In this document: one piece after another, positions 47,049-55,730 of the stretch
Numbering within the stretch: the first letter of the stretch is position 1
How the letters are laid out: each line of letters starts with the position of its first letter
Program-made: the position numbers and the translations under genes
Notes under the pieces: generated by a model
What the model saw: only the letters and a program-made list of their open reading frames with translations
Databases searched by the model: none
What the model was told of the DNA's origin: nothing
Assembly (NCBI RefSeq): GCF_024169655.1
Contig: NZ_JALJWV010000001.1
Location: 1,989,001-2,053,000 of the forward strand
Reading direction: 5' to 3'
Length of the DNA: 64,000 nucleotides
DNA from: Pseudomonas marginalis
GTDB lineage: Bacteria > Pseudomonadota > Gammaproteobacteria > Pseudomonadales > Pseudomonadaceae

Positions 47049-47708
47049 TCACTGGAATTGCATTTCTGGAACATGGTCGGGGACGATCAGTTTACCGGCT
47101 GTCTTGCTGACAATCTCTTCAATACTGACCCCTGGGGCACGCTCCTTTAGGATAAAGGCGCCGTTGTCGATTTCCAGGTAGGCGAGGTCCGTCAGCACAC
47201 GCTTGATGCAGTGGGCACCGGTCAGCGGCAGGGTGCATTGGCTGAGCAACTTGGACTCACCGTCCTTGGACGCGTGGGTCATGATCACGATGATGTTTTC
47301 CGCGCCGGCCACCAGGTCCATGGCGCCGCCCATGCCCTTGACCAGCTTGCCGGGGATCATCCATGAGGCGATGTTGCCCTGTACGTCCACTTCAAACGCG
47401 CCGAGCACGGTGAGGTCGACATGGCCGCCGCGAATCATTGCGAAAGATTCGGCGGAGGAGAAGATCGAGGCGCCGATGCGCGCGGTCACGGTTTGTTTGC
47501 CGGCGTTGATCATGTCGGCATCGATGGTCTCTTCAGTGGGAAACGGGCCCATGCCGAGCAGGCCGTTTTCCGATTGCAGCATCACTTCCATGCCTTCGGG
47601 GATGTAGTTGGCCACCAGGGTCGGAATGCCGATGCCGAGGTTGACGTAGAAACCGTCCTGCATTTCGCGGGCGACGCGTTGAGCCATTTGTTCGCGGGTG
47701 AGAGCCAT
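47049..47708 (-). CDS. dhcB: 3-oxoacid CoA-transferase, subunit B
   Basis: A 219-residue beta subunit. The catalytic glutamate is in [14 protein letters not shown] near residue 51. The [15 protein letters not shown] and [11 protein letters not shown] blocks are typical. The family moves CoA from succinyl-CoA to 3-ketoacids. The symbol follows the P. aeruginosa operon, where the pair serves 3-dehydrocarnitine breakdown; acetoacetate use (scoB/atoA) is the alternative. Sequence alone does not separate these. Confidence 0.88.
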   Translation of the reverse strand: MALTREQMAQRVAREMQDGFYVNLGIGIPTLVANYIPEGMEVMLQSENGLLGMGPFPTEETIDADMINAGKQTVTARIGASIFSSAESFAMIRGGHVDLTVLGAFEVDVQGNIASWMIPGKLVKGMGGAMDLVAGAENIIVIMTHASKDGESKLLSQCTLPLTGAHCIKRVLTDLAYLEIDNGAFILKERAPGVSIEEIVSKTAGKLIVPDHVPEMQFQ

Positions 47709-47744
47709 GGTGCTGTTCCTCTTATTCTCTTCGGGCTGGAGGGA

Positions 47745-48443
47745 TTATTTGCGGACGGTGCGCTGTTCGATGCGCTTCTCGAAGGTGCCGCAGATGATCC
47801 GGTCGACGTAGATGCCAGGGGTGTGGATCTGCGACGGTTCCAGCTCGCCCGGTTCGACGATTTCCTCGACTTCGACCACGGTGATCTTGCCGGCGGTGGC
47901 GGCCAGCGGGTTGAAGTTCTGGGCGGTGTGGCGGTAGATGACGTTGCCAAAGTGGTCGGCTTTCCAGCCTTTGACAATGGCGAAGTCGCCGGTGATGGAT
48001 TCTTCCATCAGGTACGGGCGACCGTTGAATTCGCGGGTTTCCTTGCCTTCGGCAACCGGGGTGCCGACGCCGGTGGCGGTGAAGAAGGCCGGAATGCCGG
48101 CGCCGCCAGCGCGCATTTTTTCCGCCAGGGTGCCTTGAGGGGTGAGCACCACTTCGATCTCGCCGCTGAGCAGTTGCTTCTCGAACAGGGCGTTTTCGCC
48201 CACGTAGGACGCGATCACTTTGCGGATCTGCTTTTCTTCCAGCAGCACGCCCAGGCCAAAACCGTCGACGCCGCAGTTATTGGAAACCACCGTCAGGTCG
48301 CGGGTGCCTTTGCGTTTGATCTCGGCGATGAGGTTTTCCGGGATGCCGCACAGGCCAAAGCCGCCGGCGAGTACGGTCATGCCGTCTTCCAGGCCTGCCA
48401 GTGCCTCTTCATAGGACGCAACGCGTTTATCGAAACCTGCCAT
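47745..48443 (-). CDS. dhcA: 3-oxoacid CoA-transferase, subunit A
   Basis: A 232-residue alpha subunit with the CoA-binding glycine loop [13 protein letters not shown] near residue 27, and [16 protein letters not shown]. It is first in the CoA-transferase/thiolase operon and divergent from a LysR regulator across a 134-base AT-rich gap. The symbol has the same caution as for subunit B. Confidence 0.88.
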   Translation of the reverse strand: MAGFDKRVASYEEALAGLEDGMTVLAGGFGLCGIPENLIAEIKRKGTRDLTVVSNNCGVDGFGLGVLLEEKQIRKVIASYVGENALFEKQLLSGEIEVVLTPQGTLAEKMRAGGAGIPAFFTATGVGTPVAEGKETREFNGRPYLMEESITGDFAIVKGWKADHFGNVIYRHTAQNFNPLAATAGKITVVEVEEIVEPGELEPSQIHTPGIYVDRIICGTFEKRIEQRTVRK

Positions 48444-48577
48444 ATAGCACCTCTTTTATTGTTTGTGGGCCAGTCAATGTTCCGAGTGTTGCGCCGACGG
48501 ATTGATTTGTTAAGTTGTTTTTTAAGGTTGATTGATTTAAAAAACTGCATAGTCGAGCCGTCATCCGGAGTAACGTC

Positions 48578-49480
48578 ATGACCGTCAAACAGATGCGTGC
48601 CTTTCTGGCCGTGGCACAGAGCCTGAGTTTTGCTGCTGCCTGCGAGCGGCTGCACCTCTCTCAATCGGCACTGAGCCTGACCATCAAAGGCCTGGAAGAA
48701 GGGCTGGGCGGGCGCTTGTTCAGCCGCAATACCCGCAATGTCGCGCTGACCCCTGAAGGGGAATCTTTGTTGCCGCTGGCGCGTCGGTTGATTGCCGATT
48801 GGGACAACGCCGAGGATGAACTGCGCCAGCGCTTCACCCTGCAGCGCGGGCGGGTAACGGTGGCAGCGATGCCGTCGTTTGCAGGCAACCTGTTGCCGCC
48901 GATCCTGAAGATATTCCGTGCGCGTTACCCTCATGTGAACGTGACGGTGCATGACCTGATCAACGAACAGGTGCTGGAGATGGTCCGTGATCGCCAGGTC
49001 GAGTTGGGCGTGGCGTTCGAACCGTCCGAAGGTTCGTCGCTGGCGTTTACGCCGTTATACCTGGACCGTTTCATTGCCGTGGTGCCCATGGATTCACCCT
49101 TGGCACTGCGTGCTGAAATCGACTGGAAAAGCCTGTTGGAACAACCGTTCATTGCCCTGCAACGACCCTCGACGGTACGGGTGATGCTGGAGGAGCATCT
49201 GGGCGCCTTGCAGATGAAATTGCCGGTGGCGCTGGAGAGTCATCAATTGGCGACGGTGGGCAAGATGGTTGCCAGTGGCCTGGGGGTCAGCGCCGTACCG
49301 GCATTATGTGCGCAGCAGATGCAGGAGGCGGGCGCCCATTGCATCACCTTGACCGATCCGGTGATCGAGCGGCCGATTGGTGTGTTGACCAAACCGGGGC
49401 ATGAACTCTCGGCGGCGGCACAGGTGTTGTTTGATATTTTTCGCGATGAGGCGGGGAAAGGCCGTTACCCCAACTTTTGA
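48578..49480 (+). CDS. LysR-family regulator, divergent from the CoA-transferase operon
   Basis: A 300-residue LysR protein. The HTH is MRAFLAVAQSLSFAAACERL followed by LSQSALSLTIKGLEE. The effector domain runs from ~90 to the end, including LATVGKMVASGLGVSAVPAL. Its position matches the LysR gene PA1998 (dhcR) next to dhcAB in P. aeruginosa, so it likely controls that operon in response to a 3-ketoacid or its CoA ester. The assignment rests on position. Confidence 0.85.
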   Translation: MTVKQMRAFLAVAQSLSFAAACERLHLSQSALSLTIKGLEEGLGGRLFSRNTRNVALTPEGESLLPLARRLIADWDNAEDELRQRFTLQRGRVTVAAMPSFAGNLLPPILKIFRARYPHVNVTVHDLINEQVLEMVRDRQVELGVAFEPSEGSSLAFTPLYLDRFIAVVPMDSPLALRAEIDWKSLLEQPFIALQRPSTVRVMLEEHLGALQMKLPVALESHQLATVGKMVASGLGVSAVPALCAQQMQEAGAHCITLTDPVIERPIGVLTKPGHELSAAAQVLFDIFRDEAGKGRYPNF

Positions 49481-49494
49481 AGTTGCATAAAAAA

Positions 49495-49522
49495 TGTGGG
49501 AACTGGCAAGCCAGTTCCCACA
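49495..49522. repeat. REP-type hairpin
   Basis: TGTGGGAACTGGC, AA, GCCAGTTCCCACA: perfect 13-bp arms. It lies between the convergent LysR gene and the 109-residue ORF and can act as terminator for both. Confidence 0.75.
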
Positions 49523-49537
49523 TTAGTTGAGTTGTAC

Positions 49538-49867
49538 TTAGGAGTAGCGGTCGATTACTTTAACTTGTGCGCTGTCTTTGAAAGACGCCCACGCGTGGTT
49601 AAGTGTGTCGAACACCTGCTCGATAAAGTTACGATCGGCCGCCGCTTTCTTGCCGACATAACCCTGGCCACGACGATACACCTTCAGGCGCGCCGCCAGT
49701 TCACGGTTATTTCTGTCGAACTCGGCTTCTTCGGTGTGGGGCGCCAGGCAGTCAATTTGGACTTTGCCCGATTTACCAATCCACAGGATATGGTCGTCGA
49801 GTGTGTCTTTCTGCGCTGCGAACATCTCAGCCAATTGTTCGATAGTTGGTTGGTTGTTCAGATTCAT
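49538..49867 (-). CDS. Hypothetical protein, 109 residues
   Basis: A small soluble protein starting MNLNNQPTIEQLAEMFAAQK. It has a mixed alpha/beta pattern (HILWIGKSGKVQIDCLAPHT) and a C-terminal helix ending AQVKVIDRYS. I do not recognise a named family. Coding character is good and AAGGGGCTTACAC precedes the ATG. A ~500-base upstream region with an AT-rich palindrome may regulate it. Confidence 0.7.
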   Translation of the reverse strand: MNLNNQPTIEQLAEMFAAQKDTLDDHILWIGKSGKVQIDCLAPHTEEAEFDRNNRELAARLKVYRRGQGYVGKKAAADRNFIEQVFDTLNHAWASFKDSAQVKVIDRYS

Positions 49868-50385
49868 GTGTAAGCCCCTTGACCAGTTGGCGATCTATCA
49901 ATTGATTCGTTAAAACTGCTTAGTTGTCTCCGGTTCCGAAAACCGGGCGTCAGTGACGGTCTGCCGAATACGGGCAGGGTCTTGAACCTGATGCATGTAG
50001 TCTTGCTGATGAACTGCTACGCAATGGTTTCATAACGAAGACAAGCAGCGTTTGAGCTCCTTGTACCGAACCCTTTGGGTCGGTCAGCTTCATCAATCTG
50101 CCTTGTGGGCAGTGCACATCCGGAAAAAACAGCTCGGCGGTCAGACGAGCTTGTTCAAAACGCTTGTTACCAACGCTCCCGATCCGGGAGACGTCTAGAT
50201 CATGCAAGGACAAAAAGGTTACGTCAACGGTTATGTAGTGATTATTTTTGATCACTACATAAATCGTCGTGGGGACGGGGCCGTGCGGGGAAGTGTGACT
50301 TGGGCGTCATTTTTTGTGCGGTGGGTCGCCGGAGCTCGTTAGCCTGGCCGGGTTGCCCACTCATTTTTGATGCGCAGTGTTCTGG
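49868..50385. other. Gene-poor region with an AT-rich palindrome
   Basis: About 500 bases with no confident gene. It contains a small hairpin CCGGTT-CCGAA-AACCGG (49930-49946) and the large palindrome at 50231-50262. A 101-codon minus-strand frame (49950-50255) begins inside the palindrome but lacks convincing protein character. Confidence 0.5.
50231..50262. promoter_or_regulatory. Perfect 12-bp AT-rich palindrome
   Basis: TTATGTAGTGAT, eight bases TATTTTTG, ATCACTACATAA. The arms match at all 12 positions. The composition is far more AT-rich than its surroundings. It looks like an operator for a dimeric repressor, possibly of phage or transferred origin; the T-rich loop argues against a simple terminator. 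Confidence 0.55.
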
Positions 50386-51231
50386 TTATCCCAGGCGCTC
50401 TGCCAATAGCGGCAACAACCGCTCGCAGGACGCCGCGATCTTCATCTGCAACAACTCATCCCCACGGGTCTTGCCCAGATTGATGGCAATCACCGGCTTG
50501 CCTTGCTCGACCATCGCCTTGCACAGGCGAAACGCCGAGTAGGCCATCAGCGACGACCCCACCACCAATAAACCCTCGGCTTGCTCCACCGCCGCCATTG
50601 CCCTGGCGGCGGTGGCCTGGGCAACGTTCTCGCCGAAGAACACGAGGTCCGGTTTCAGCCGTTCGCCGTTGCAGTGGGGGCAGCGGGGCACGCGAAAGCG
50701 TTGTTCAAAAGCAGGATCAAGCAGGGTATCGCCGTCGGGTGCCTGCACGGCATCGACGCCGGCCAGGTAGGGGTTCTCGGTTTCCATCAACCGTTGGATC
50801 ACATCGCGTGCGCAGGGCCGCTGGCAATCCAGGCATAGCACGCGATGCAAGCTGCCGTGCAGCTCGATCACATCATGGCTACCGGCCTGGTCATGCAACG
50901 TGTCGACGTTTTGCGTGATCAGCCCGCTGATACGCTGGCGGTGTTGCAAGGCGGCCAGCGCCAGGTGGGCCTGGTTCGGCTGCGCAATGCGCACCCGTGG
51001 CCAGCCCAGCATCGCCCGCGCCCAATAACGGCGGCGCGCTTGTGGGGTGGCCAGGAACTCCTGGTACATCATCGGCGCCTTGCCCCGGCGTATGCCCTCG
51101 CTGTCCCGGTAGTCCGGGATACCCGACGACGTGCTGATTCCCGCCCCGGTCAGCACCAGAAAACGCCGTTCGGCCATGGTCCGGTGCAGGATATCGAGGT
51201 GGTCTTCCTGATGTTCGAGCATGTCGAGCAT
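50386..51231 (-). CDS. NAD-dependent protein deacylase (sirtuin, SIR2 family)
   Basis: A 281-residue sirtuin. NAD-binding GAGISTSSGIPDYRD, TQNVDTLHDQAG, the catalytic His in ELHGS, and two zinc-binding pairs (CLDC and CPHC) are present. There is also a C-terminal VVGSSLMAYSAFRL. Sirtuins remove acyl groups from lysine using NAD; some transfer ADP-ribose. The start MLDMLEHQ at 51231 sits eight bases after a CBS-domain gene, so the two are probably co-transcribed. Confidence 0.88.
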   Translation of the reverse strand: MLDMLEHQEDHLDILHRTMAERRFLVLTGAGISTSSGIPDYRDSEGIRRGKAPMMYQEFLATPQARRRYWARAMLGWPRVRIAQPNQAHLALAALQHRQRISGLITQNVDTLHDQAGSHDVIELHGSLHRVLCLDCQRPCARDVIQRLMETENPYLAGVDAVQAPDGDTLLDPAFEQRFRVPRCPHCNGERLKPDLVFFGENVAQATAARAMAAVEQAEGLLVVGSSLMAYSAFRLCKAMVEQGKPVIAINLGKTRGDELLQMKIAASCERLLPLLAERLG

Positions 51232-51239
51232 GGGGTCTC

Positions 51240-51680
51240 CTATTCGCCGCGAATGTATTGCTCCAGTTGCTTGATCAGGTTGGCTTGTTCGGCAATGGCC
51301 TCCTTGACCAGATCGCCGATGGAGAGCAAACCCAGCAGTTTTCCGTCGACGACCACCGGCAAGTGGCGCAGGTGACTGTCGGTCATGATGTTCATGCATT
51401 CTTCGACCGTTTTATGGGCATCAACCGTTATGACTGGAGAACTCATGACCTCATGGACTTTGGTGGTGACTGAAGAGAGGCCTTTGAGTATCAGTTTTCG
51501 TGCGTAGTCACGTTCGCTGATGATGCCAACCACCTCGCCCTGCTTGACGACCGGCAAGGCCCCGACATTTTTCGATGACATCACCACCAACGCTTCGAAT
51601 ACGGTGTGGTCCCATTCAATGGTGTGGACTTCCTGGTTTTGCTTGTCTTTGGCTTTGAGTACTTCTGAGACGGTTTTCAT
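51240..51680 (-). CDS. CBS-domain pair protein
   Basis: A 146-residue protein made of two CBS domains: VFEALVVMSSKNVGALPVV with GIISERDYARKLIL, then ECMNIMTDSHLRHLPVVVDG with LLSIGDLVKEAI. Such stand-alone pairs bind adenine nucleotides such as AMP, ATP or NAD. ATG 51680 has GGAGTGG upstream. It is directly upstream of the sirtuin gene, so a link between nucleotide state and deacylation is possible. Confidence 0.88.
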   Translation of the reverse strand: MKTVSEVLKAKDKQNQEVHTIEWDHTVFEALVVMSSKNVGALPVVKQGEVVGIISERDYARKLILKGLSSVTTKVHEVMSSPVITVDAHKTVEECMNIMTDSHLRHLPVVVDGKLLGLLSIGDLVKEAIAEQANLIKQLEQYIRGE

Positions 51681-51811
51681 GGCGGCCACTCCGATGTTGT
51701 TGTTGGGAAGTCTGCAATCCCCTACAGAATCCTAGACGGCTCGCGCGGGAGCAAGGACCAAAGCGGCGTTAAACCCGTCAAAAAACGTCATACCCCGGAT
51801 TTATTCATGGT

Positions 51812-53761
51812 TTACCCGGTACTTGTCGGCTTTTTCGCTCGCTTCGGGCTGGCCGCCGTCTTGCGGGGTGCGGCCGTGCGTTTCTTTTTCCACGGTGTGG
51901 CGCCGCGGCCTGCCGGGCTGGCAGGGCCGGTGATGGTCATGCGCATACCGTTGCAGCGGGCCACTTGCTTGCTCATCCAGGCCGCTTGTTTGGCGACGAA
52001 TTCTTCCAGGCTCATTTCGCCGCTTTGCACCATGTCCAGCGCCTGTTCCCAGATCGCGGTGGTGCCCGGGTCGGCGATGGCGCGGGGCACTGCGTCGATC
52101 AGGCTGAACGCCGCCGGGGTGGCCGAGAGTGCCTTGCCGTTCTTCATCAGGTAGCCCCGGTCCAGCAGGCCCTGGATGATCCCGGCGCGGGTGGCTTCGG
52201 TGCCGATGCCGGTGGTGTCCTTGAGCTTTTGCTTGAGCAGCGGATCTTCCACCAGCTTGGCGACGTTTTTCATCGCCTTGATCAGGTCGCCCTCGGTGAA
52301 GGGTTTGGGCGGCTGGGTCCACAGGTCCTTGAGATTGACCTTGGCGACGGCGTAATCCTGGCCTTGCACCAGTGCCGGCAGGGCTTGCGGTGCTGGCGCC
52401 TCACGGCCTTTGGCCGGTGTAAGGGCTTCGGGCAGCGCGCGCTTCCAGCCCGCTTCGATGACGACTTTGCCCACCGCGCGCAGCGCCTGGCCTGCGCAGT
52501 CGAAATCCGCCTGGGTGCGATCATATTCGTGGTTGGGCAGAAACTGCGCCAGGTAACGTGCGCGAATCAGTGTGTAGACCGCCCGATGCTTGCCGGTGAG
52601 CTGCCCGACATCCTTGCCGGCGCCGGTGGGAATGATGCCATGGTGGGCGCTGACCTTGGCGTCGTTCCACGCCCGCGAGCGGCGTTGGGGATCGATATGC
52701 GGCATCAGTTCGTTGACGGCCGCGTCGGCACGGCCCAATGCGGCAAGGATCTTCGCCGCGTCGCCATGTTGACTCAAGGGCAGGTAGCCGCAATCGCTGC
52801 GCGGGTAGGTGATGGCCTTGTGGGTTTCGTACAGCGATTGGGCGATGTCCAGGGTTTCCTGGGCGCCGAGGCCGAGCTTCTTCGAACAGATTTCCTGCAG
52901 CGTACCCAGGTCGAAGGGCAGCGGGGCGACCTCGCGCATGCGTTCGGTGCGCAACTTCACCAGTCGCGCGCTGGCAGCGCGGGTCATGGCGTCGGCGGCA
53001 TCCCGGGCGAGTTGCGGGTTGAGGCAGCGGCCTTGGTCGTCACAGGCATCGTCGACGGCGCGCCATTGGGCGGTGAAGATCATGTGCGCGTGGCGCAGGT
53101 CGACATCGATGGCCCAGTAGGCCACCGGTACGAAATCGGCGATGCTGCGGTCACGGTCCACCACCAGGCGCAGGGTCGGAGTTTGCACGCGACCCACCGG
53201 CAGCACGCCCTGGTAACCGGATTGACGGCCGAGCAAGGTAAACAGGCGGCTCATGTTCATGCCGATCAGCCAGTCGGCGCGAGACCGGCCGAGGGCCGAG
53301 TGGTACAGACTGAAGGTTTCGGCGCCGGGTTTGAGCGCGGCCAGGGCCTTGCGAATGGAAGCGTCGTCCAGCGCCGACAGCCATAGCCGCTGGATCGGCC
53401 CGCGATAGCGGCAATGCTCCACCAGCTCGCGGGCGATCATTTCACCCTCACGGTCGGCGTCGGTGGCGATCACCAGCTCCTGGGCTTCGCCCAGCAGGCG
53501 CTTGACGGCCTTGAACTGGCTGGCGGTCTTGGGTTTGACCCGCATCTTCCATTTGTCCGGGATGATCGGCAGGTCGGCGAGCACCCAGCGCTTGTACTTG
53601 GCGTCGTAGGCATCGGGCGGGGCGGTTTCCAGCAGGTGGCCGATGCACCAGGTGACGGTCACCCCGTTGCCCAGCCAGCAACCGTCGCCACGGCGAGTGG
53701 CGCCGAGCACGGCCGCAATATCCTTGGCCTGGGAGGGTTTTTCACAGAGGAACAGCCGCAT
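51812..53761 (-). CDS. topB: DNA topoisomerase III
   Basis: A 649-residue type IA topoisomerase that decatenates and relaxes negatively supercoiled DNA. The TOPRIM domain begins RLFLCEKPSQAKDIAAVLG and has ATDADREGEMIARE with the metal-binding acids. The active-site tyrosine is in TYPRSDCGYLP, and GRVQTPTLRLVVDRD is conserved. The C-terminus is a basic disordered tail (KKKRTAAPRKTAASPKRAKK) without zinc fingers. Starts within nine bases upstream are also possible. Confidence 0.94.
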   Translation of the reverse strand: MRLFLCEKPSQAKDIAAVLGATRRGDGCWLGNGVTVTWCIGHLLETAPPDAYDAKYKRWVLADLPIIPDKWKMRVKPKTASQFKAVKRLLGEAQELVIATDADREGEMIARELVEHCRYRGPIQRLWLSALDDASIRKALAALKPGAETFSLYHSALGRSRADWLIGMNMSRLFTLLGRQSGYQGVLPVGRVQTPTLRLVVDRDRSIADFVPVAYWAIDVDLRHAHMIFTAQWRAVDDACDDQGRCLNPQLARDAADAMTRAASARLVKLRTERMREVAPLPFDLGTLQEICSKKLGLGAQETLDIAQSLYETHKAITYPRSDCGYLPLSQHGDAAKILAALGRADAAVNELMPHIDPQRRSRAWNDAKVSAHHGIIPTGAGKDVGQLTGKHRAVYTLIRARYLAQFLPNHEYDRTQADFDCAGQALRAVGKVVIEAGWKRALPEALTPAKGREAPAPQALPALVQGQDYAVAKVNLKDLWTQPPKPFTEGDLIKAMKNVAKLVEDPLLKQKLKDTTGIGTEATRAGIIQGLLDRGYLMKNGKALSATPAAFSLIDAVPRAIADPGTTAIWEQALDMVQSGEMSLEEFVAKQAAWMSKQVARCNGMRMTITGPASPAGRGATPWKKKRTAAPRKTAASPKRAKKPTSTG

Positions 53762-53871
53762 GGTCATCACATCAGATCAGGTTGATGCCTTGCAGGATGC
53801 GGAGTCCGAGGGATTTGAGCAACCATTATCTGTATGGATGTACAGCAATTTGTGTGGCGCCGCAGAGCAGA

Positions 53872-53899
53872 TGTGGGAGGGGGCTTGCTCCCTCCCACA
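53872..53899. repeat. REP-type hairpin
   Basis: TGTGGGAGGGGGCTTGCTCC and CTCCCACA pair. It lies in the 157-base gap upstream of topB and downstream of the MHS transporter gene. Confidence 0.75.
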
Positions 53900-53927
53900 G
53901 GGGACCTGCGGTGTTCAGGCGGTCGGG

Positions 53928-55550
53928 TCAGTTGTTATCGATATCCACGTGCCGCGTTTCCTTGAGGCAGAACATCCCGACAATCAGGCTCACCCCGGTC
54001 ACGACCACCGGATACCACAAGCCGTAGAAGATATCGCCGGTGTACACCACCAGCGCAAACGACACGGTTGGCAGGAACCCGCCAAACCAGCCGTTGCCGA
54101 TGTGGTAGGGCAGGGACATCGAGGTGTAGCGGATGCGTGTCGGGAACAATTCCACCATCAGCGCCGCCAGCGGGCCGTAGCACATGGCCGCGATCAGGAT
54201 CAGCACAACGATCAGCACCACCACCATCACCTTGTTGACCTGGGCCACATCCGCCGATGTCGGGTAGCCGGCCAGGGTCACGGCAGCGCGCAGGGCCGCC
54301 TCGTCAAAGCCATCGATGCGCACGTCGCCCACGCTCACCTGCACCGGGCTGCCCGCGGGGGCGGCGGCGCTGCTGTAGGGCAGGCCTTGCTTGACCAGGA
54401 AGGTCTTGACCTTGTCGCACGGGCTATCAAAACGCGCCTTGCCGACCGGGTCGAACTGGAAGGTGCAGGTGGCCGGGTCGGCCAGCACGGTGATCGGCGC
54501 CTGGCGACTGGCCTGGTCCATCGCCGGGTTGGTGTAGTGCGCCAGGCCCTTGAAGATCGGGAAGTACAGCGCGGTCGCCAGCAGCAGGCCGAGCATCAGC
54601 ACCGGCTTGCGTCCGACCTTGTCCGACAGCCAGCCGAAGAAGATAAAGAACGGTGCCCCAATCACCACGCTGATGATCAGCAGCATATTGGCCAGGGCCG
54701 GGTCCATCTTCAGGAACTGCGTGAGGAAGAACAGCACATAGAACTGTGCCGCGTAAAAGGTCACCGCTTGTCCGCCGTTGATGCTGAACAGCGCAATCAG
54801 CACCACCTTGAGGTTTTCCCATTTACCGAAGGACTCACGGATTGGCGCCTTGCTGGCCTTGCCTTCCTCTTTCATTTTCAGGAACGCCGGCGATTCATGC
54901 AGGCTCATGCGAATCCAGGTGGAAATGCCCAGCAATACGATGGAAAACAGGAACGGAATGCGCCAGCCCCACACTTCGAACTGGTCACCGGTGAAGTAGC
55001 GGCAGGCCAGTACCACCAGCAAAGACAGCAGCAACCCGAGGGTAGCGGTGGATTGAATCCAACTGGTGTGCAGGCCGCGCTTGCCGGCGGGGGCGTGTTC
55101 GGCCACATAGGTGGCTGCGCCGCCGTATTCACCGCCCAGCGCCAGGCCTTGCAGCATGCGCAGGACGATCAGAATGATCGGCGCCGCGATGCCGATGCTG
55201 GCATACGTCGGCAACAGGCCGACACAGAACGTCGCCACGCCCATCAGGATAATGGTCACGAGGAACGTGTACTTGCGCCCGATCATGTCGCCCAGCCGGC
55301 CAAATACCAGCGCACCGAACGGGCGCACTACAAAGCCGGCCGCGAAGGCCATCAAGGCAAAGATAAACGCCGTGGTGTCGTTGACCCCGGCAAAGAACTG
55401 TTTGCTGATCACCGCCGCGAGGGCGCCATAGAGGAAAAAGTCATACCACTCGAACACCGTCCCCAGGGACGAGGCGAAGATGACTTTTCTCGATTCGCTA
55501 CCGGTGCTCGCGCTGACCGCCGAGCCCAGGGTTTGAGCATGTTCTGACAT
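53928..55550 (-). CDS. MHS-family MFS transporter with a large internal insert
   Basis: A 540-residue major facilitator of the metabolite:H+ symporter type: SSLGTVFEWYDFFLYGALAA at the start, VRPFGALVFGRLGDMIGRKY in the first loop and LQGLALGGEYGGAATYVAEH. Typical members are ~430-440 residues. The extra ~100 lie at about 350-455, from GLAHYTNPAMDQ to SADVAQVNK, and contain two cysteines that could form a disulfide, probably in a periplasmic loop. The substrate is unknown, and it need not be shared with the GMC oxidoreductase gene upstream on the same strand. Confidence 0.86.
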   Translation of the reverse strand: MSEHAQTLGSAVSASTGSESRKVIFASSLGTVFEWYDFFLYGALAAVISKQFFAGVNDTTAFIFALMAFAAGFVVRPFGALVFGRLGDMIGRKYTFLVTIILMGVATFCVGLLPTYASIGIAAPIILIVLRMLQGLALGGEYGGAATYVAEHAPAGKRGLHTSWIQSTATLGLLLSLLVVLACRYFTGDQFEVWGWRIPFLFSIVLLGISTWIRMSLHESPAFLKMKEEGKASKAPIRESFGKWENLKVVLIALFSINGGQAVTFYAAQFYVLFFLTQFLKMDPALANMLLIISVVIGAPFFIFFGWLSDKVGRKPVLMLGLLLATALYFPIFKGLAHYTNPAMDQASRQAPITVLADPATCTFQFDPVGKARFDSPCDKVKTFLVKQGLPYSSAAAPAGSPVQVSVGDVRIDGFDEAALRAAVTLAGYPTSADVAQVNKVMVVVLIVVLILIAAMCYGPLAALMVELFPTRIRYTSMSLPYHIGNGWFGGFLPTVSFALVVYTGDIFYGLWYPVVVTGVSLIVGMFCLKETRHVDIDNN

Positions 55551-55628
55551 TGGGTATCCCTCACAGTGATTATTTATTGTTGTTCCACTGTCGGCGCCAA
55601 CCTCAGCGCCGGTCTGTTTTCCGTTCCC

Positions 55629-55730
55629 CTGTAGGAGCGAGCTTGCTCGCGAAAATCGCCAACGATTACGCGGGAAATCTGGATGAACGCGGCGCCTTTG
55701 TGCTTTTCGCGGGCAAGCTCGCTCCTACAG
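55629..55730. repeat. REPIN overlapping the end of the GMC gene
   Basis: CTGTAGGAGCGAGCTTGCTC at the left and GGGCAAGCTCGCTCCTACAG at the right enclose a ~60-base centre. The stop codon of the GMC oxidoreductase lies in the centre, so the right arm is translated. Confidence 0.85.

Noticed and set aside
49950..50255. 101-codon minus-strand ORF in the gene-poor gap
   Set aside because: It begins with GTG inside the AT-rich palindrome, has no clear ribosome site, and its C-terminal half (Ser/Arg-rich) does not look like a folded protein.
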